From: an uncultured Amylibacter sp.
GTDB taxonomy: Bacteria > Pseudomonadota > Alphaproteobacteria > Rhodobacterales > Rhodobacteraceae
Direction of reading: 5' to 3'
DNA length: 64,000 bases
Assembly: GCA_943846615.1 (NCBI GenBank)
Contig: OX044354.1
Location: 62,001-126,000 of the forward strand
Of the stretch, positions 36,984-45,279 are shown piece after piece. Under the pieces are notes generated by a model. The model was not told where the DNA came from, did no database searches, and saw only the letters and a list, made by a program, of their open reading frames with translations. A program made the translations under genes and the position numbers. The number at the start of each line of letters is the position of its first letter. Positions within the stretch are counted from its first letter, which is position 1.

Positions 36984-38210
36984 ATGACGGTTTTAAAGTT
37001 GGTTTTGGGGTTTGTTGTTGGGCTAATGGCATGCGCTGTATTGTTAGGTCTAATTTCAATCAGATCACCCATTTTGGCCAATTCAGAATCCATTGCCACA
37101 CAAAAAGTGACTGTTGCAGAGTCTGTGATTAAACCAACTGGCGAACAAAAGGTAAACATTTCCAAATCTACGTCAGTGGAAACTTCTGAAGCAGAGACAA
37201 TTACCCGAGACGCCGATAATGTGAATACGTCAACCGCAACAGAACAACCAGTAATAGATAAACCGATAGAGGCACCCGTTGCAGATAATGGGGTTGAAGA
37301 TATAGCACAGGCCGAACCAAAGGCTGCTGAACCCCAAGTGCTTGATACAAAGCCAATCCAAGATGAAATAGAACCAACCAGCCCAACAGTGATCAATCAG
37401 GTTCCCGCAACCGTTCTAAAACGCGCAGGCACAACTCTGAATTTGGGCAGTGGTAGTTCACGCTTACCAAGTGTTTCCAGTGAAACAACCGAAACAACCC
37501 AAGCAGCCGTCAACGACACCCTCGACACCTCGATTTTTACCGCGAATTCCAATCCTGTGGTGGATTTAGATACACCATATTTATCAATTATATTGTTGGA
37601 CGTCGGTACGGCAGGGGTTTCGCAGGCTGATTTGTTGAAACAAACACTTCCATTGTCATTTGCGGTTGATGGTTCACGCACCGATGCAGCGCGTGTTGCG
37701 GGCGATTACCGCGACGCTGGGTTTGAGGTGGTCACGATGTTAAACCCCGATCATATTGCCACGATCACCACCCCAGATGCGGCGGAATCTGCCGTGCTGG
37801 ATTATGTCGCTGCTATCCCATCGGCCTTGGCCATCGTTGATGCACCAAATGCCCGACTACAAAAGAACCGCCGCCTACTGGCACCTGTGTTGGCAAGTTT
37901 GGCGGACAGTGCACCTGGTTTTCTAACCTACAAAGGCGGGCTAAGTTCGGCGGCAACTGCAACGCGGGACGCTGGTCTGCAATCAGGGATGATCACGCGG
38001 TATTTGGATGAAACATCCCAAAGCCCATCAATCGTAAAACGCGCTATTGATCGCACAACAATCGACGCCGCTAAGGATGGCGCGGCGATACTGATGGCGG
38101 TGGCAACACCCGCCGTTCTGCAAGGCATTGCGCAATGGGCGGATTCAAATGCCGCATCTAAGGTTGAATTGGTATCTGTCAGTTCCGCAATGAAACGCCA
38201 AAATCCATAA
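36984..38210 (+). CDS. Divergent polysaccharide deacetylase family protein
   Basis: A 408-residue envelope protein. A single N-terminal membrane anchor (about 4-24) is followed by a low-complexity linker rich in Thr/Glu/Ala (about 35-190) and a C-terminal domain (about 195-408) of the divergent polysaccharide deacetylase (YibQ-like, DUF610) group. SIILLDVGTAGVS starts the domain, and FEVVTMLNPDH and SALAIVDAPNARL lie where related domains keep their barrel strands. The classical metal triad of NodB-type deacetylases is not apparent, so activity is doubtful. In other bacteria the family is found with murein hydrolase activators. It is divergent from trpG across 118 bp. Confidence 0.78.
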   Translation: MTVLKLVLGFVVGLMACAVLLGLISIRSPILANSESIATQKVTVAESVIKPTGEQKVNISKSTSVETSEAETITRDADNVNTSTATEQPVIDKPIEAPVADNGVEDIAQAEPKAAEPQVLDTKPIQDEIEPTSPTVINQVPATVLKRAGTTLNLGSGSSRLPSVSSETTETTQAAVNDTLDTSIFTANSNPVVDLDTPYLSIILLDVGTAGVSQADLLKQTLPLSFAVDGSRTDAARVAGDYRDAGFEVVTMLNPDHIATITTPDAAESAVLDYVAAIPSALAIVDAPNARLQKNRRLLAPVLASLADSAPGFLTYKGGLSSAATATRDAGLQSGMITRYLDETSQSPSIVKRAIDRTTIDAAKDGAAILMAVATPAVLQGIAQWADSNAASKVELVSVSSAMKRQNP

Positions 38211-38875
38211 CAACATAGGTTGCAGCTAAATGGAGCTGTTGAGCAATAGAAACATTGCAAACTTGAAATCACTGTTGGCGCATTCGCATGCGTAACCTAT
38301 TCCTCTAATACTATTATTTCCACAGGCACCTCGCTCACACTCGTGTTTTTTGCGAAGATTAAAGAGATGCTTGGCTTTGGCGTTAGGGGCGAACTGAATA
38401 GCGTGTAAGCTATCGATATTACTGAAACTGGACAAATGTAGACGTCACAATGACCTACTGATCATTACGTCTAACCAAGCAGTTTCAGGCGGATACGGCC
38501 TTCTCGGGAAAATTCATTTCGAAAGAAGCAAAGCCTCTGTCGCATTTAAACTGGTGCGAACAGATGGGATAAATGGCTTGATATCATCATGTAATCAGGT
38601 TCACTACCCACCGCCCCAGCGGGAATCAGGATCGGCGCCATATGTCTGGTACTGGGTGCTGTAAACGATCCAAACCGATGTTATCCGAATTGATGACGTT
38701 TCACATTAAGACATATTTCTCTCACTATTACTCAATATGTGCTGTAAGCAAGCTATGAATAGAACATGCCAATTGCTGATCTTGGCATACGACGATGCTA
38801 TTTATCTTGAACGGATGGGATGTCTGATTGGCATATTCGACTCAATCTACGTGAAGTTCATACTCACTCCCGAAA
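38211..38875. other. 665-bp stretch without a convincing gene
   Basis: No open frame here has a recognisable product or a good start. Short frames at 38226-38435 (minus) and 38737-38943 (plus) are unlikely genes. Two overlapping minus-strand readings between about 38488 and 38700 look protein-like (RFGSFTAPSTRHMAPILIPA; and CDRGFASFEMNFPEKAVSA ending near 38488) and could be the worn remnant of an insertion element or lost gene. A long hairpin is at 38422-38488. Confidence 0.5.
38422..38488. repeat. 67-nt two-stem hairpin in a gene-poor region
   Basis: The outer arms CTGAAACTG (38422-38430) and CAGTTTCAG (38480-38488) are exact complements. Inside them TAGACGT (38439-38445) pairs with ACGTCTA (38467-38473), and AATGA with TCATT, closing on an 8-nt loop. 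It could be a structured RNA, the end of a mobile element, or a recombination site. The coding-like minus-strand reading ends exactly at its right edge. Confidence 0.6.
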
Positions 38876-39319
38876 TCACACATCCTGGCACAACTTTATT
38901 TTCGGCTCCATCGATACAATTTGCGCACCTGTCAAATATTTGAACGAAATCGCGTTTTTGTGCCGCCAATTTGCCATGTATTGACGTCTCAGATTTGGCG
39001 GCAAGTATTGTCCCATCTTCAAATCTGCCACCCTTTGTTGTTCGGGGTCCGTCATGCGCGGCCATGCGCCATGAAACCCTAAAACGGCGTCTGGATATAC
39101 ACAAACATAGGGCAGCCCCAAATAAATCGTACATGCGGATAAACAGGTTCCTTTAATGCGATAACGCACATTTGCCTTGATCGCGATACGGAAGTGACGT
39201 TGAAACTTCGTAATGCGACCACCAGTATCATGTGTGATTGTTCGTGCCATGCCTTCGGTGGCAATCCCCATGGCCAGGACTGCAATAAATGTTGCTGTGA
39301 TACATCTCATTAACGCCAT
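38876..39319 (-). CDS. Periplasmic ClpP-like (COG3904-type) protein
   Basis: A 147-residue protein from ATG 39319 with an N-terminal signal peptide (MRCITATFIAVLAMGIATEG, cleaved near ARTI). The mature part contains IKGTCLSACTIYLGLPYVCVYP, the SACT motif of a ClpP/crotonase-like group of predicted secreted proteins, and LGFHGAW after it. The serine matches the ClpP nucleophile position. The rest of a catalytic triad cannot be confirmed in such a short protein. An open frame to 39355 exists, but AGAGGG lies before 39319 and the signal peptide begins there. Its function is unknown. Confidence 0.68.
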   Translation of the reverse strand: MALMRCITATFIAVLAMGIATEGMARTITHDTGGRITKFQRHFRIAIKANVRYRIKGTCLSACTIYLGLPYVCVYPDAVLGFHGAWPRMTDPEQQRVADLKMGQYLPPNLRRQYMANWRHKNAISFKYLTGAQIVSMEPKIKLCQDV

Positions 39320-39479
39320 GATTTGCCCTCTTGATTGCGACCTGCACAGGATCAATCACAGTGTTTTACGATTGGTTAAAATGGTCACTCTAAGTGTTTA
39401 AAACTCTCAGAAAACACAACGCATCGAAGTGAAATTTTGCCACCTTGTGTCACTAACGCTTTCGACGTACACCGATGCC

Positions 39480-40637
39480 ATGAAAATTATTAAAACGACC
39501 CAAGAGTTGTCAGCATTTTGTGAAAAATGCGCGGCATTTGAATATGTAACAGTCGACACAGAGTTTTTGCGTGAACGCACGTATTACTCGAAATTGTGTC
39601 TGGTGCAGATGGCACATCCCGGTGATGACGCGGACAGCGCGGCAATCATTGATCCGCTTGCACCTGACTTGTCACTTGCGCCTCTTTACGAGCTGTTTGA
39701 AAATCCTGACGTCGTAAAGGTTTTCCATGCGGCCCGCCAAGATCTCGAAATTTTCTTTGTAGATCAGGGTATTATTCCAAAACCGTTTTTCGATACCCAA
39801 GTTGCTGCAATGGTTTGCGGATTTGGTGAACAGGTCGGCTATGAAAAATTGGTGCGTTCAATTTGTAACGAAGGTTTGGATAAATCATCACGATTTACGG
39901 ATTGGTCGGCACGTCCATTGTCCAGCAAACAACTAAACTATGCCATTGGTGATGTTACTCACTTGCGTCAAATCTACGAATTTTTGGCCGCGAAATTGGT
40001 GAAAACCAATCGCCAATCGTGGGTAGAGGAAGAATTGGCGATTCTTATGGCACCTGAAACCTATACCGTTGATCCCAAACAAGCATGGCGTCGCGTGAAA
40101 ACACGTTCCAGTTCTTGGAAAATGTTGGCAGCCGTTGCTGAATTGGCTGAATTTCGCGAAAACTATGCTCAGGAACGCAATATCCCTCGTAACCGCGTCT
40201 ACAAAGATGACGCAATGATGGAATTGGCGGCGACCCGTCCGGCGGCATTTGCTGATTTGAATAAATCACGACTTCTGCTGCGCGAGGCGCGTAAAGGAGC
40301 GATTGCTGATGGTATTCTGGCGGCGATTATGCGTGCATCAAAATATAAATCCGAAGACGTCCAACGTCCCAGTGCAGCGCACGAAAAACCACAAGGCAAA
40401 GAGGGCCTATCGGAACTACTACGCGTTTTGTTAAAGGCAAAGGCAGAGCAATATGGTGTGGCTCAAAAGCTGATCGCAACCTCTGCGGATTTGGATAAAA
40501 TCGCTGGCGGTTCTGATGATCTAAAGGTCTTTACAGGTTGGCGAAACGACGTCTTTGGCGCAGAGGCAATGCGCCTGCGCGAGGGCAAAGTCGCTCTATC
40601 TTCAAACGGAAAAAATGTAGTCGTTGTAGATATTTAA
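39480..40637 (+). CDS. rnd: Ribonuclease D
   Basis: 3'-5' exoribonuclease that trims tRNA precursors and other small RNAs. From ATG 39480 it has 385 residues. The DEDD exonuclease domain shows VTVDTEFLRERTYY (Asp/Glu), FHAARQDLEIFF (Asp) and the C-terminal YAIGDVTHLRQIY (Asp), followed by an HRDC domain (about 205-290, AELAEFRENYAQERNIPRNRV). The frame allows ATG 39429. 39480 is chosen because the protein proper begins MKIIKTTQEL. It is convergent with the next gene and overlaps it by 4 bases. Confidence 0.93.
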   Translation: MKIIKTTQELSAFCEKCAAFEYVTVDTEFLRERTYYSKLCLVQMAHPGDDADSAAIIDPLAPDLSLAPLYELFENPDVVKVFHAARQDLEIFFVDQGIIPKPFFDTQVAAMVCGFGEQVGYEKLVRSICNEGLDKSSRFTDWSARPLSSKQLNYAIGDVTHLRQIYEFLAAKLVKTNRQSWVEEELAILMAPETYTVDPKQAWRRVKTRSSSWKMLAAVAELAEFRENYAQERNIPRNRVYKDDAMMELAATRPAAFADLNKSRLLLREARKGAIADGILAAIMRASKYKSEDVQRPSAAHEKPQGKEGLSELLRVLLKAKAEQYGVAQKLIATSADLDKIAGGSDDLKVFTGWRNDVFGAEAMRLREGKVALSSNGKNVVVVDI

Positions 40638-41140
40638 CGCTTGATGCGAAGGTTGTTGTTCAAACCCAGAATAACAATAGTACGCGCATTTGGACGATAC
40701 GCCGCCGGAATAAATGCGCCTAATGTAACGACACGCGAACGCGGTGTAGTAGGTGCGCGGCCAACGGCTGGCGCGGCGGCGCGTGCTTCATATGTGATTG
40801 TATCGCTGGTTGGATCGTCCTGCAAAACCAACTCCAGATCGTAATACCCGATCCGATCCATTTCGCCGATCACTCGCACAATCGTGCCGGAATTATTTTT
40901 CTCTGAACGTGCAGATTTTAAGACGGTCACATAGGCACGGCGATCAACGGCTACATCTGTCCGCACCTGTTCAACTTCGCCGCGTTTTGAACCAAAACTT
41001 CCCGATCCAATCGAACCTGAACTGTTGGCCGATCCGCCAGAGCCCGCAGACCCAATCGATCCACCACCCAAAGAGCCAGAGCCGCCACCACAGGCGGTTA
41101 ACATCGCAATACAGCCAGTGGCTAAAAGAAGTTGTTTCAT
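40634..41140 (-). CDS. Hypothetical lipoprotein with Gly/Ser-rich N-terminus
   Basis: I do not recognise this 168-residue family. It has a lipoprotein signal (LLLATGCIAMLTAC, lipid Cys about residue 17) followed by a 35-residue glycine/serine tract, then a folded region of about 110 residues with VRVIGEMDRIGYYDLELVL and a basic end. It is likely a periplasmic lipoprotein held on a flexible tether. It is transcribed divergently from sufE and overlaps the 3' end of rnd. Confidence 0.72.
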   Translation of the reverse strand: MKQLLLATGCIAMLTACGGGSGSLGGGSIGSAGSGGSANSSGSIGSGSFGSKRGEVEQVRTDVAVDRRAYVTVLKSARSEKNNSGTIVRVIGEMDRIGYYDLELVLQDDPTSDTITYEARAAAPAVGRAPTTPRSRVVTLGAFIPAAYRPNARTIVILGLNNNLRIKR

Positions 41141-41267
41141 AAATCCTCACATTCCTCCTTATGAGTAGCCAATCACCCGCACAAAAGAAAGAGGATATCG
41201 CAGAATTTTCTGGACGAAAGCGCGATAAAAACCTAAGCGATTGGTGTCGACCAAGGAAAGTTATACA

Positions 41268-41672
41268 ATGTCCGATACATTTACCGAAATCGCTGAAACC
41301 TTTGAATTCCTGGATGATTGGGAAGAGAAGTACCGTTATGTCATCGAATTGGGCCGCGATTACGATGCATTGGACGAAGCATTGCGCACAGACGCGATCA
41401 AGGTGGACGGCTGTGCTTCACAGGTCTGGATGTTGCCAAAAATGGACAACGGCGTATTTTCGTTTCAGGGTGCTTCTGACGCCATTATCGTCAGCGGACT
41501 TGTCGCCATCCTTGCGGCGCTCTTCAACGGAAAAACTGCAGAGCAAGCTAGCGAAATCAACGCATTAGCGGAATTTGAAACATTGGGGCTTGGCCAAAAC
41601 CTATCGGCGCAACGTTCCAACGGCCTACGTTCCATGATCCAAAAAATCGAAGCATTTTTGGAACGCTCATAA
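41268..41672 (+). CDS. sufE: SufE family sulfur-transfer protein
   Basis: Accepts sulfur from the cysteine desulfurase SufS for iron-sulfur cluster assembly. From ATG 41268 it has 134 residues. The N-terminus EIAETFEFLDDWEEKYRYVIELG is typical, and the sulfur-accepting cysteine is Cys49 in VDGCASQVW. An upstream ATG at 41241 adds nine residues, but AAGGAAAG precedes 41268. No other suf genes are near. Confidence 0.93.
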   Translation: MSDTFTEIAETFEFLDDWEEKYRYVIELGRDYDALDEALRTDAIKVDGCASQVWMLPKMDNGVFSFQGASDAIIVSGLVAILAALFNGKTAEQASEINALAEFETLGLGQNLSAQRSNGLRSMIQKIEAFLERS

Positions 41673-41752
41673 TCATTATGCAAAATTGGATGGGCACGGT
41701 GATTGTCGTGCGACCAATCAACGGGTATTTACATCCCGAAGGAGAACCACAA

Positions 41753-42760
41753 ATGACTGATAAACTAACAGCAATGATCGCCGAAAAAGGATACCTTTTG
41801 GCTGATGGCGCTACAGGTACAAACCTGTTCAACCTTGGTTTACAGGCAGGCGATCCTCCTGAATTCTGGAACACGGACGAGCCTGACAAAATCCGCGCTC
41901 TCTACCAAGGTTCCGTTTCCGCGGGCAGTGATATTTTCCTTACAAACAGCTTTGGCGGCAACGCATCGCGCCTAAAACTTCACAACGCCCAAGCCCGCGC
42001 ATATGAATTATCCAAAGTCGCCGCCGAATTGGGCCGCGAAGTGGCAGACAAAGAGGCGCGTCAGGTTCTGGTTGCCGGTTCTATCGGCCCAACTGGTGAA
42101 ATCATGGGCGCCGCAGGCACACTCAGCCACGATTCAGCCGTCGAAATGTTCCAAGAAACCGCCCAAGGTTTGATGGATGGTGGCGCAGACGTCCTCTGGG
42201 TCGAAACAATCTCCGCACCAGAGGAATACGCCGCCGCTGCCGAAGCCATCGCAAACATCAACGCCCCATGGGTCGGCACGATGAGCTTTGACACCGCAGG
42301 GCGCACCATGATGGGCATGACTTCCGAAGGCATGGCCGAGATGGTCGCAGGCATGGAAAACGGCCCCGTCGCATTTGGCGCAAACTGTGGGGTAGGGGCG
42401 TCCGACCTGTTACGCACAATCCATGGATTCGCAGATAAGGCCGATCGCCCGATTGTCGCCAAAGGCAACGCTGGTATCCCAAAATACGTCGAAGGCCACA
42501 TCCATTATGATGGCACACCAGAGGTCATGGCCCAATACGCCCTTCTGGCCCGCGCTGTTGGCGCATCTGTTATCGGTGGCTGTTGTGGCACAATGCCAAA
42601 CCACCTACGCGCCATGCGCGAGGCGTTGGATACTAACCCAAAGGGCGACAAACCAACATTGGATGAAATCACCGCTGCAATGGGCGATTTCTCGTCCGCT
42701 TCAGACGGAACAGGTGATGGTCCGAAACCAGAACGCAAACGTCGCGGTCGTCGCGGATAA
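41753..42760 (+). CDS. bmt: Betaine-homocysteine S-methyltransferase family protein
   Basis: Zinc-dependent methyltransferase of the BHMT/MetH-N family, 335 residues from ATG 41753 (GAAGGAG upstream). The zinc cysteines are Cys212 (GANCGVG) and Cys277/Cys278 (GGCCGT). The N-terminus has LLADGATGTNLF, and SFGGNASRLKLH is conserved. The protein ends in a charged, flexible tail (RKRRGRRG). True BHMT needs no cobalamin, yet this gene is followed by a corrinoid protein and DUF1638, so the methyl group may pass through B12. Substrate candidates are glycine betaine, dimethylsulfoniopropionate or homocysteine. The choice is inferred, not shown. Confidence 0.85.
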   Translation: MTDKLTAMIAEKGYLLADGATGTNLFNLGLQAGDPPEFWNTDEPDKIRALYQGSVSAGSDIFLTNSFGGNASRLKLHNAQARAYELSKVAAELGREVADKEARQVLVAGSIGPTGEIMGAAGTLSHDSAVEMFQETAQGLMDGGADVLWVETISAPEEYAAAAEAIANINAPWVGTMSFDTAGRTMMGMTSEGMAEMVAGMENGPVAFGANCGVGASDLLRTIHGFADKADRPIVAKGNAGIPKYVEGHIHYDGTPEVMAQYALLARAVGASVIGGCCGTMPNHLRAMREALDTNPKGDKPTLDEITAAMGDFSSASDGTGDGPKPERKRRGRRG

Positions 42761-42881
42761 ATCGAGGCAATTCAACAGGCCTAGTCGGTACAGGCACGGC
42801 TTCTGTCGCAAACCGTAAAGACGCAGAATACGAATTTTATAAGAGTGGGCCTACGCCCGACCTTAATTGAAAGAGTGAAAC

Positions 42882-43580
42882 ATGTCAGACGAACAAGATA
42901 TCATCCTAAGCGAACTCAGCGACGAAGAGCTGACATTGCAAATGCACGACGATCTGTACGACGGCATGAAAGAGGAAATCGAAGAGAGTGTGAACATCCT
43001 ATTGTCACGCGGTTGGATGCCATACGATGTCTTGACCAAAGCCTTGGTCGAAGGCATGCGTATCGTTGGTATCGATTTTCGCGACGGTATCCTATTTGTA
43101 CCAGAGGTTCTGTTGGCCGCAAACGCAATGAAGGGCGGCATGGCCATCCTTAAACCTCTGTTGGCTGAAACAGGCGCACCGCGCTTGGGCAACATGGTGA
43201 TTGGCACCGTTAAAGGCGACATTCACGACATTGGTAAAAACCTCGTCACAATGATGATGGAAGGTGCGGGTTTCGAGGTCAAAGATTTAGGCATTAACAA
43301 CCCCGTTGAAAACTACCTGGATGAACTCGAAAACGGTGAATACGACATCCTCGGCATGTCCGCACTGCTAACAACGACAATGCCTTACATGAAGGTCGTG
43401 ATCGACACGATGGTCGAAAAAGGCATGCGCGAGGATTACGTTGTTTTGGTTGGTGGCGCACCGCTGAACGAAGAGTTTGGTAAGGCAATCGGTGCCGATG
43501 CATACTGTCGCGACGCGGCTGTGGCTGTTGAAACAGCCAAGGAATACATGGCCAAGAAACACAACCAACTTGGGGCATAG
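42882..43580 (+). CDS. Corrinoid (B12-binding) methyl-carrier protein
   Basis: Methyl carrier of the MtaC/MtbC/MttC type, 232 residues. The N-terminal four-helix cap (about 20-95) is followed by a Rossmann B12 domain with the base-off ligand motif GTVKGDIHDIGKN, His115 being the lower cobalt ligand, then LGMSALLTTTMPYM and VVLVGGAP. It receives a methyl from a substrate-specific methyltransferase and passes it on, here probably to or from the BHMT-like protein just upstream. A gap of 121 bp separates the two, and no cobalamin riboswitch was recognised there. Confidence 0.9.
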   Translation: MSDEQDIILSELSDEELTLQMHDDLYDGMKEEIEESVNILLSRGWMPYDVLTKALVEGMRIVGIDFRDGILFVPEVLLAANAMKGGMAILKPLLAETGAPRLGNMVIGTVKGDIHDIGKNLVTMMMEGAGFEVKDLGINNPVENYLDELENGEYDILGMSALLTTTMPYMKVVIDTMVEKGMREDYVVLVGGAPLNEEFGKAIGADAYCRDAAVAVETAKEYMAKKHNQLGA

Positions 43581-44236
43581 TGGCAGATATTTCTGATACC
43601 ACATTGACGACAGACGGATTAGACGCGCCCATTGGAAACGATGGGCGCGTTTTAATTATCGCCTGCGGTGCGTTGGCACGCGAAATTCTGGCGTTGATCG
43701 AACTCAACAAATGGAAACACATGGCGCTGACCTGTCTGCCCGCCAATTACCACCTATACCCCGATAAAATCACCGATGCGGTCGAGGCCGCCGTGATAAA
43801 ACATCGCCCTCACTACGCCGAAATATTTATCGCCTACGCCGATTGCGGCACAGGCGGCCAATTGTTGGCAAAGTGCAAGGAACTGGGTGTTTCAATGATC
43901 AAAGGCCCGCATTGTTATTCGTTTTTTGAAGGCAACGATGTGTTCGCCAAAACGTCCGAGGACGAAATAACAGCCTTCTATCTCACGGATTTTCTGGTTA
44001 AACAATTCGATGCCTTCGTTTGGAAACCAATGGGCCTGGATCGCCATCCAGATCTGCGCGACATGTATTTTGGCAACTACACCAAATTGGTTTATCAGGC
44101 CCAAATCAACGATCCAGCACTGGATGCCAAGGCAGAATTGATCGCGCAAAAAATGGGCCTGCCGTTAGAGCGTCGCTTTACGGGGTATGGCGATTTAGAA
44201 ACGGCTTTGGCTGGCACAATCCCTGATATTTCATAA
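43580..44236 (+). CDS. DUF1638 family protein
   Basis: A 218-residue protein of DUF1638, a family usually linked to corrinoid methyltransferase operons. Its role is unknown. Conserved pieces seen here are LIIACGALAREI, LPANYHLYPDKI, IFIAYADCGTGGQL and HCYSFFEGNDVF, with cysteines and histidines that could bind a metal. The start is a GTG that overlaps the corrinoid-protein stop by one base, so the two are translationally coupled. It may repair or load the corrinoid, but that is inference from the neighbourhood. Confidence 0.85.
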   Translation: MADISDTTLTTDGLDAPIGNDGRVLIIACGALAREILALIELNKWKHMALTCLPANYHLYPDKITDAVEAAVIKHRPHYAEIFIAYADCGTGGQLLAKCKELGVSMIKGPHCYSFFEGNDVFAKTSEDEITAFYLTDFLVKQFDAFVWKPMGLDRHPDLRDMYFGNYTKLVYQAQINDPALDAKAELIAQKMGLPLERRFTGYGDLETALAGTIPDIS

Positions 44237-44267
44237 GGAGATCTGTGCCGCCAAATTCATAAATGAT

Positions 44268-45020
44268 TTAAACACTTCCGTCAGAAACATCCCACATATC
44301 GATTGGGTGTTTCTTTTGCTCATGTAAATCACCGCCAGCTACACGATCCCAAAAGCGACCACCAACATATTGCTCTGCATCATAGGTGTTCACCAGATAA
44401 TCGGATAGTTCGCCCGGAAGTTTTTTATTGTCCATCTTAAAGGTCCAAAGTTTTAGGCGCCCCATATAGTCTTCTGCCAGCACACTTTTGATAAACGCGT
44501 GTGGAACAGGAATATCGATGCCATAATTATCGGTTTCATCCCCAATTGTTTCGATTGGTTGGTCGAAATAGAAAACTGGACAGGTAAGTACATATGTTTC
44601 AAATATTTTGCTGTTTTCATCCAGTTTACGAACGGCTTTTTCTAATTTTACCCACATCTTACGGTTTAGGTCTTTGTGTTGTGGCGACATGTTGGACAAC
44701 AAAAAAGTTTCACTGTTCTGTAGCTCGATTTCGGCTTGATTTGCACTGGCTACCAGATGGCCTCGATCATAACCGCTGCCAACATAGGCTTTTAAACTTC
44801 CTCTGAAACGCTTTGGAATTCTTATATCAGCACGAAAATGGTTTTGCCGGCTAACATCATTATCAACGAAAACAGCGAGCGGGTTTATCGTCTCTAAGGT
44901 CCATTTTGCTTGTCTAAAATACCAAGAATATCCGATCGTAAAGTGCCTGCCGGTTAAAACCTGATCGCACACTGGCGCTCCATAACGCAATTCACGTTGC
45001 ATTTGAAATGGATCATCCAT
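44268..45020 (-). CDS. DNA/RNA non-specific endonuclease (EndoG/NUC1 type)
   Basis: beta-beta-alpha metal nuclease of 250 residues. YDRGHLVASAN holds the DRGH catalytic histidine, and FLLSNMSPQHKDLNRKMWVKLE the metal-binding asparagine and conserved region. No signal peptide or toxin-type domain is visible, so it would act in the cytoplasm unless exported by another route. An in-frame TTG at 45038 exists, but ATG 45020 follows GGAGG and is chosen. Coding is more A+T-rich than its neighbours, and it stands alone between the methyltransferase module and dctD, so it may be a transferred gene. Confidence 0.85.
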   Translation of the reverse strand: MDDPFQMQRELRYGAPVCDQVLTGRHFTIGYSWYFRQAKWTLETINPLAVFVDNDVSRQNHFRADIRIPKRFRGSLKAYVGSGYDRGHLVASANQAEIELQNSETFLLSNMSPQHKDLNRKMWVKLEKAVRKLDENSKIFETYVLTCPVFYFDQPIETIGDETDNYGIDIPVPHAFIKSVLAEDYMGRLKLWTFKMDNKKLPGELSDYLVNTYDAEQYVGGRFWDRVAGGDLHEQKKHPIDMWDVSDGSV

Positions 45021-45254
45021 ACCTTCTTCCTCCTTCAAAATATAATGAGATACCTTTCATTTCTCTCGTTCTATGCAATAGAAGTTGGTGTAAACGAATG
45101 CATAAAATCGTTTTCCGCTTGGAAACAGAGATAAGGTATCTAACGCTTATATACTTGCGTCAACTCTACTATAGAGTGAAATAGCGGTAAGTGTAGTTTT
45201 TTGCTGTGCAATGACTCGAAATTAATAATATGCTTATAAAATAATGACTTAAAT

Positions 45255-45274
45255 GGTGTCCCCATGGGGACACC
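45255..45274. repeat. 20-bp perfect palindrome after dctD
   Basis: GGTGTCCCCATGGGGACACC is fully self-complementary. It lies 5 bp after the dctD stop, on the 3' side of the leftward dct pair. There is no T tract of note (ATTTAAG leftward), so it is either a weak terminator or a protein site. The remainder of the 45039-45279 gap is A+T-rich with no recognisable gene. Confidence 0.6.
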
Positions 45275-45279
45275 TACAA

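Noticed and set aside
38422..38488. The hairpin as an integron attC site
   Set aside because: A GTCTAAC segment resembles one end of attC, but no matching GTTRRRY partner or integrase gene is present.
38737..38943. A 68-codon plus-strand open frame
   Set aside because: It overlaps the 3' end of the ClpP-like gene and has no recognisable content or ribosome-binding site.
42761..42881. A cobalamin riboswitch, or a small gene, between bmt and the corrinoid gene
   Set aside because: The gap is only 121 bp and no B12 box pattern was recognised. A protein-like reading (GTGTASVANRKDAEYEF) exists but has no start and ends before the gene.
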